This document shows, piece after piece, positions 14,585 to 18,633 of a stretch of DNA of 18,633 bases. Positions within the stretch are counted from its first letter, which is position 1. The number at the start of each line of letters is the position of its first letter. The stretch is taken from NCBI GenBank assembly GCA_964544285.1, contig CAZJAQ010000026.1:1-18633 (forward strand). Direction: 5' to 3'. Source of the DNA: CAYGVX01 sp964544285. GTDB taxonomy: Archaea > Thermoproteota > Bathyarchaeia > Bathyarchaeales > SOJC01. Under the pieces are notes generated by a model. That model saw nothing but the letters and a program-made list of their open reading frames with translations. It was not told where the DNA came from and did not search any database. The position numbers and the translations under genes were made by a program.

Positions 14585-15436
14585 TTAGGACTGAACTGGT
14601 CGTGCAATGACAACAGGTTTATGTTCTGTTTCTTCAAGCATTTTCCAAGAGACACCACTCAAAGGAACTTTAAAGGTGTTAGCCATGTCCCATACTGTTC
14701 TTCCCGCACCATAGCCTCGAGCGCGATTAGCTGATTCCGCAATCTCTAAAGCCTCTTCAACGCTTATCGATGAGCCAGCAACTGCTAGTGGGGTGGATCT
14801 TTTTTTCAGCCTCAAAGCCCGCCCGAGAACATAAGCAACAACTCCGCCCTCAGAAACTATTCCCTCAACAGGTTTAGGTCTTGGAGCAAAGTGGAAGGTT
14901 CTCCAAGAATACGTCTTATCGGTATCCACAATCAGCACAGTCACACTTACATTCAGCTTAGATTTTATGCCACGACGTATTGTTTCTGCTACTCGATACG
15001 AGTCATTCAGTGGCAAACTAACGTATGAGTACGGAAGGTTGCTGCCATCAATTCCGCCCTCAGACCCATGCATTAGCGCCTGCAAGAAACCGCAGAATTG
15101 TAAAGCCACCTGCTTGTGAGCACTTCCTTCTTTAACAGGATAGTTTCTAAAATGCTGAATTGTCTCTCTCCGCAAGTGACACAGCGGTCCAAGAAAGTAT
15201 GTCCAGACGTACCGCATCCAGTACTTGGCTAGAAGATGCGCTGTGAGGCTTGGCTCTACCATGCTTTCGTCTACGATGTTGCCCGTCGCTGTCGAAACCG
15301 CCTTCTCAGAAACCACTACAATGTCACCTTCCCGAACTCTGCCCCTCAGAGCCGAAACTATCTCGCCGACATAGTCTTCTCCAGGCTTCCAATAGCTTGT
15401 TCTGACGGCTAAGAATTTGTAGCGTCTCACGCCCAT
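14585..15436 (-). CDS. CofE-like (F420-0:glutamate ligase family) protein, divergent
   Basis: About 283 residues. Similarity to the F420-0:L-glutamate ligase family shows in YVGEIVSALRGRVREGDIVVVSEKAVSTATGNIVDES (about 22-58) and GSEGGIDGSNLPYSYVSLPLNDSYRVAETIRRGI (about 124-157), where GID-SN and LP-D are family landmarks. IVDTD (about 169-173) follows, but the family's next motif (GRPFR-G) is replaced by KTYSWRTFHFAPRP. An insert with hydrophobic, Cys/His-containing sequence (about 65-120) lies where the true enzyme is shorter. It is therefore probably a paralog whose acceptor is not F420-0. ATG 15436 is preferred over GTG 15439. It starts 12 bases after the PfkB kinase stop, suggesting an operon. 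Confidence 0.72.
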   Translation of the reverse strand: MGVRRYKFLAVRTSYWKPGEDYVGEIVSALRGRVREGDIVVVSEKAVSTATGNIVDESMVEPSLTAHLLAKYWMRYVWTYFLGPLCHLRRETIQHFRNYPVKEGSAHKQVALQFCGFLQALMHGSEGGIDGSNLPYSYVSLPLNDSYRVAETIRRGIKSKLNVSVTVLIVDTDKTYSWRTFHFAPRPKPVEGIVSEGGVVAYVLGRALRLKKRSTPLAVAGSSISVEEALEIAESANRARGYGAGRTVWDMANTFKVPLSGVSWKMLEETEHKPVVIARPVQS

Positions 15437-15448
15437 CACAGCATGAAA

Positions 15449-16558
15449 TTACCTTTTCATTATCTCTCGAAGGAATGAAAGAACCTGCGAAAGTTGCGGA
15501 TGCTCCCCGGCTGGGTTGCTGAGATAGTAGGCTGCAACAGCGTTCGCAAACGTAAGCCTCAACTCAGTGGAGAAATCGTTAGCGTCTGCGTATATGTTTC
15601 CTGCATTCCAAGCGTCACCGGCACCCGTTGCCCGCAACGCATCGACTCCAAAAGCCGGGACAACGATTTCTTCGTCTTTTGTAAACGTGGCTGAATAAGA
15701 TGTGGTGTGGAGGTCGATGCGGCTTGTCAGCTTCTGTGCCAGAACCTTCGCACATTCCTTAGCCAGAGTCGGCATAGATTTATACCGCTTCTGAAGTTTG
15801 CCTACGTGCTTTGGAGCCACATACCCAGCATACGTGATGGCTTCATTCTCGTTTAAGCTTAAAACGTCTACAAGGCTGTCGCGACGCAACACTTTTTCAA
15901 CTAGCTGAGGGATTTTTGATTTATTGGCGAGCAGGTCGGCTGTGTCGTAGTAGGTCTTGCCCCTACCCTTCGTTTTCACATACTCGAACACCGTCTCTGC
16001 GAGTTCTGTGCCGTGTCGACGAGTTCCAGCCCAATTAAAGACGCAAACAAAGTCAGCTTTCTCCAAAAGACCATAGTCTTCTTCGGTGAGGTCGACTGGA
16101 CCAAACGTTTCTAACGAGCCCAAGTCGCGCAGCATCACGTTTCTTTTCTCCTTACCATGCGTAAACTCCAAAGCAGTTGTTATAGAGGTATGGTCATCAA
16201 CTTTAACATGCGAAAGGTCAACATCGAGGGGTTGAAGGTACAGCTTTAGCAAGTTTAGCCCAAGCTTACTCGTATAAACGATTGGTACTGCGTCTACGCC
16301 CAGAACAGCCAAAGCTGCCGCCGTGTTAACAGCATTGCCTCCCCTAAGCTCTGTCTGCACTACATTGTCTATGCTGCCACCCTTACGCTCTGCCACTTCG
16401 AGTATGCTCCTCGAAAATCGTCCCACGTCTCCGTTCCAAGAGACGAAACGGTCCAAGAAGAAGTCAGGCATCACAACAACCCTGAACGCTCTTGGTTCAA
16501 ACACACTCAATTGCCTCAGCAATTTCACCAAGCTTTTAGAAAGAATTCGCAAGAGCAT
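15449..16558 (-). CDS. PfkB family (ribokinase-like) kinase
   Basis: From the ATG at 16558, preceded by AGAGGAG, this is 369 residues; the frame extends to a TTG at 16588. Ribokinase-fold motifs are present: VVVMPDFFLDRFV at the start of the domain, the substrate-site glycines LRGGNAVNTAAALAVLG (about 71-87), SLNENEA (about 234-240) and the second PfkB signature ALRATGAGDAWNAGN with the anion-hole GAGD and catalytic Asp (about 312-315). An extra N-terminal stretch of about 30 residues (MLLRILSKSLVKLLRQLSVF) precedes the fold. It would phosphorylate a hydroxyl of a sugar, nucleoside or similar small molecule with ATP or ADP. The substrate is unknown. It is the first gene of a pair with a CofE-like protein. 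Confidence 0.87.
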   Translation of the reverse strand: MLLRILSKSLVKLLRQLSVFEPRAFRVVVMPDFFLDRFVSWNGDVGRFSRSILEVAERKGGSIDNVVQTELRGGNAVNTAAALAVLGVDAVPIVYTSKLGLNLLKLYLQPLDVDLSHVKVDDHTSITTALEFTHGKEKRNVMLRDLGSLETFGPVDLTEEDYGLLEKADFVCVFNWAGTRRHGTELAETVFEYVKTKGRGKTYYDTADLLANKSKIPQLVEKVLRRDSLVDVLSLNENEAITYAGYVAPKHVGKLQKRYKSMPTLAKECAKVLAQKLTSRIDLHTTSYSATFTKDEEIVVPAFGVDALRATGAGDAWNAGNIYADANDFSTELRLTFANAVAAYYLSNPAGEHPQLSQVLSFLREIMKR

Positions 16559-16676
16559 GACTCCTCTGAAACCCAGAGTCTCTTTCAAACAAACAGCATT
16601 TAGACATTGCGGACAAAAATGCCGTTACTATAGGGAGTCTAATGGACGGTCTAGACTAAGCGCAGAGAAACTAAAA

Positions 16677-16689
16677 CCTTTAGTAAAGG
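16677..16689. promoter_or_regulatory. Palindrome and TATA-like element before the CoA/thioredoxin gene
   Basis: CCTTTAGTAAAGG is a perfect inverted repeat around a central G, 31 bases before the TTG start at 16720, and its TTTAGTAAA core could also be the TATA box. A second palindrome, GTCTAGAC, is at 16649-16656. Both lie in the 160-base region between divergent genes. A repressor site overlapping the promoter is possible but unproven. Confidence 0.3.
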
Positions 16690-16719
16690 AACGACAACCA
16701 CTACGGCGAAGGCACAGAA

Positions 16720-17538
16720 TTGAAAACAAACACGGAAAAAATCCTGAAACGCTACAGAACCGTAGCAGTCGTCGGACTCTCCCGAGACCCCTCAAAAGAC
16801 AGCCATCAAGTCGCAGGGTACTTGCAAAAACAAGGCTACCGCATCATACCCGTCAACCCCACCACCGACGAAATCTTGGGCAAGAAAGCCTACAAAACCC
16901 TCCTCGACATACCCCCAGAAACGCAGAAGACCATAGAAATCGTCGACATCTTCAGACCCTCACAAGACGTACCCCCCATCGTAGACCAAGCAATGCAACT
17001 GAAGAAACAACACGGAAACCCTCACGTAATCTGGATACAGCTGGGAATAACGAACCAACAAGCAGCAGAAAAAGCTCAAAAGGCAGGGCTAACAGTAATA
17101 ATGTATAAGTGCATGATGCAGGAGCACAAACGCTTGTTCGGAAAAAAAGACCCCGAGCTAGAAAAAATCCAAGCCAAAAAGAAGCTCGAACTGACCAAAA
17201 AATCAGCAAGAGAAAGAACCTCCACCCCAATTACGGTCACAGACGCCGACTTCGACGAAACAGTCAAAAAACATCCACTGATATTCGTAGACTGCTGGGC
17301 AGAATGGTGCGGACCCTGCCGAATGATCGCCCCAATCATAGAGGAATTAGCCCAAGAACACGCAGACGAGATGGTCTTCGCAAAACTCAACGTGGACGAG
17401 AACCCAGAAACTGCCACGCGGTTCAACGTGATGGGAATCCCGACACTGCTAATCATGAAAAACGGAGAAGAAGTCGACCGCATAGTCGGAGCCTGCCCAA
17501 AAAAAGAAATTGAAAAGGAAATAAAGAAACATACTTAG
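16720..17538 (+). CDS. CoA-binding domain / thioredoxin fusion protein
   Basis: 272 residues holding two domains. Residues about 5-140 form a YccU-type CoA-binding Rossmann domain: ILKRYRTVAVVGLSRDPSKDSHQVAGYLQKQGYRIIPVNP, IEIVDIFRPSQDVPPIVDQA, VIWIQLGITNQQAAEKAQKAGLTVIMYKCMMQEHKRL, with the family's conserved Cys (131) before the EH pair. A charged linker (141-170) joins a complete thioredoxin domain (171-272) with WAEWCGPCR (C197, C200) and the cis-proline loop MGIPTLLIMKNG. The linker is natural-looking, so fusion by assembly error is unlikely. The start is TTG with GAAGG upstream. It leads an operon with a small membrane protein and a DUF2148 protein, 11 and 13 bases apart. A role in disulfide reduction tied to CoA or CoA-disulfide is inferred. 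Confidence 0.88.
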   Translation: MKTNTEKILKRYRTVAVVGLSRDPSKDSHQVAGYLQKQGYRIIPVNPTTDEILGKKAYKTLLDIPPETQKTIEIVDIFRPSQDVPPIVDQAMQLKKQHGNPHVIWIQLGITNQQAAEKAQKAGLTVIMYKCMMQEHKRLFGKKDPELEKIQAKKKLELTKKSARERTSTPITVTDADFDETVKKHPLIFVDCWAEWCGPCRMIAPIIEELAQEHADEMVFAKLNVDENPETATRFNVMGIPTLLIMKNGEEVDRIVGACPKKEIEKEIKKHT

Positions 17539-17549
17539 GCGAAAAAACT

Positions 17550-17699
17550 ATGGAGATTTCAGAAAAAAGAATAATAGGCTCCCTCCTCCTACTCGCGGGT
17601 TTAACCCTCCTCTCGATAGCCTTGTACACGAACCAGCTTGTCAAAATCGCAGAACTAATGAGAAGCATCTTCGAACCCGCCGTCGCGGGCTTACCCTAA
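17550..17699 (+). CDS. Single-pass small membrane protein (49 aa)
   Basis: This 49-codon frame starts with ATG 11 bases after the thioredoxin-fusion stop and ends 13 bases before the DUF2148 gene. It reads MEISEKRIIGSLLLLAGLTL, then LSIALYTNQLVKIAELMRS and a short Pro/Gly tail: one hydrophobic helix (about 8-26) followed by an amphipathic stretch. The tight spacing on both sides supports a real gene in a three-gene operon. The family is unrecognised. It might anchor its soluble redox neighbours at the membrane, but this is inference from context. Confidence 0.7.
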   Translation: MEISEKRIIGSLLLLAGLTLLSIALYTNQLVKIAELMRSIFEPAVAGLP

Positions 17700-17712
17700 G
17701 AAGGAAAAAAGG

Positions 17713-18270
17713 ATGCCCATACTCCGCGAGAAAGGAGAAAAAGAGGCAATCCTAGAAGCCGCAAAACTCATGCAAGTGTCCGCAAGAACCGCCCCCAAGT
17801 CAGGAGGAATCGACGACATAGTCACAGCAGTAGTCTATGGCAGAGAAAAAGACGAAATCGCCGCAGAAATGGAGAAAATCGCAGAGGAAAGAAACGCCAA
17901 AGGATTCCATCGCGACAGCAAGAACCTGCACGACTCTGAAGCAGTCCTCCTAGTGGGCGTAAAAGGACCGAAATCCTTCGGACTCAACTGCGGCGCATGC
18001 GGCTACACAACATGCAAAGCCTTCGACCAAGCCGAAAAAACGCAAGGTCAAGACTTCGTTGGACCTACGTGCATCTTCAAAGCCTTAGACATGGGGATAG
18101 CCTTAGGCTCGGCAGCAAAAACAGCAAGTTTTCTCAACGTGGACAACCGAATAATGTACAGAATCGGAGCCGCCGCAAGACGGCTGAAGCTGTTGCCCGA
18201 AGCCCACGTAATCATGGGAATACCCGTCTCTGCTTTAGGCAAGAGCATATACTTCGACCGTCCAACGTAG
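17713..18270 (+). CDS. DUF2148 ferredoxin-domain protein
   Basis: This 185-residue protein matches the archaeal/anaerobe DUF2148 family (uncharacterised, ferredoxin domain). The N-terminal part, AAKLMQVSARTAPKSGGIDDIVTAVV (about 16-41), resembles the start of nitroreductase-like folds. The centre has four cysteines in the pattern LNCGACGYTTC (C93, C96, C101) and GPTC (C120), consistent with one [4Fe-4S] cluster. The C-terminal ALGSAAKTASFLNVDNRIMYRIGAAARRLKLLPEAHVIMGIPVSALGKSIYFDR is the family's signature end. The reaction is not known. ATG 17713 has GAAGGAAAAAAGG just before it. As third gene of the operon with the CoA-binding/thioredoxin fusion, it suggests a thiol-linked electron-transfer role. 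Confidence 0.88.
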   Translation: MPILREKGEKEAILEAAKLMQVSARTAPKSGGIDDIVTAVVYGREKDEIAAEMEKIAEERNAKGFHRDSKNLHDSEAVLLVGVKGPKSFGLNCGACGYTTCKAFDQAEKTQGQDFVGPTCIFKALDMGIALGSAAKTASFLNVDNRIMYRIGAAARRLKLLPEAHVIMGIPVSALGKSIYFDRPT

Positions 18271-18304
18271 ACACTCGAACAGCAGGTTTTTGACAATTAT
18301 AGTG

Positions 18305-18622
18305 CTAAGTGCTTTTCTCTGCTTTTTCATACATTTTCTCTAAGGTCCAGTGGATGCTCGACTTTAATTCGCGCAGTCTGTCTGGTGAGAGATTTTTAAC
18401 AACAATCTCCCGAAGAGCATCGCCTTCTAAAATCAACTCGTATGAGAACATCTTGTCAGGTTCCACATCGCCCTTACTCGCAGCTTCCTTATCTTTTTCC
18501 TGCATTTTGTTAAAAACCCGCTCGACTAGGAATTGCTGAAAGGGCGGCATCTTTACGTTAAACGTTTTGTTGCCAGCGACGGATACACGCATGGAATCTT
18601 GGCTTATGTACAAGTTTGCCAA
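18305..18622 (-). CDS. Unrecognised protein (at least 105 aa), possibly 5'-truncated by window edge
   Basis: From a TTG at 18622 the frame gives 105 residues: MANLYISQDSMRVSVAGNKTFNVKMPPFQQFLVERVFNKM and so on, mixed alpha/beta, ending in a helix (DRLRELKSSIHWTLEKMYEKAEKST). The frame stays open to the edge (GELLANLY...), so the true start may be outside. However, AGGAGAG three bases before the TTG could be its Shine-Dalgarno. There is no membrane segment or metal motif. The family and function are not recognised. It converges on the DUF2148 operon. Confidence 0.65.
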   Translation of the reverse strand: MANLYISQDSMRVSVAGNKTFNVKMPPFQQFLVERVFNKMQEKDKEAASKGDVEPDKMFSYELILEGDALREIVVKNLSPDRLRELKSSIHWTLEKMYEKAEKST

Positions 18623-18633
18623 GAGCTCTCCTG

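Noticed and set aside
16323..17108. 261-codon plus-strand frame across the start of the PfkB gene and the CoA-binding gene
   Set aside because: It covers two well-supported genes in wrong frames and its translation is a low-complexity Arg/Pro/Ser sequence.

Overview
The window is archaeal. It encodes a CTP-dependent riboflavin kinase, the alpha subunit of an ADP-forming acyl-CoA synthetase, a DUF996 membrane protein, a CofE-family ligase, an exported beta-helix protein with a PEF-type C-terminal tail and a DUF2148 ferredoxin-domain protein. Promoters look archaeal (TATA-like boxes 25-45 bases before starts, oligo-T stops) and GTG/TTG starts are common. The mix resembles uncultured Bathyarchaeia/Thermoproteota, but I infer this from gene content and no taxonomic marker is present. 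A run of exactly 100 N (5091-5190) marks a scaffold gap, so this is probably a draft or metagenome assembly.

Layout. 1-1500: the first codons of a minus-strand gene, a 53-residue coiled-coil protein and two small membrane proteins with proline-rich tails. 1540-4067: a minus-strand ABC exporter operon, one ATPase followed by two ABC-2 permeases. 4192-5661: a secreted, membrane-anchored metzincin-like zinc protease interrupted by the gap. 5871-6343: a small membrane protein with a one-base frameshift. 6519-8601: two divergent PadR-type regulators flanking a region with inverted and direct repeats, followed by a polyprenyl-synthetase-like protein whose second aspartate-rich motif is degenerate. 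8814-10049: an MFS transporter. 10148-11652: an exported NosD-like beta-helix protein, also frameshifted near its N-terminus.

11659-12976: a flavodoxin, an unknown 120-residue protein and riboflavin kinase, a cluster that makes and uses FMN. 12960-14465 (minus): the ADP-forming acyl-CoA synthetase alpha subunit, converging on and overlapping ribK by 17 bases. 14585-16558 (minus): a PfkB-family kinase followed by a divergent CofE-like protein, apparently one operon. 16720-18270: a tight plus-strand operon holding a CoA-binding/thioredoxin fusion, a 49-residue one-helix membrane protein and a DUF2148 Fe-S protein. 18305 to the right edge: an unrecognised protein, possibly cut by the window end.

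The best candidates for something undescribed are the CoA-binding/thioredoxin fusion operon, the prenyl-synthase-like protein with its PadR pair, and the kinase plus CofE-paralog pair. No rRNA, tRNA, CRISPR array or insertion sequence was seen, and no gene-free stretch exceeds about 230 bases.
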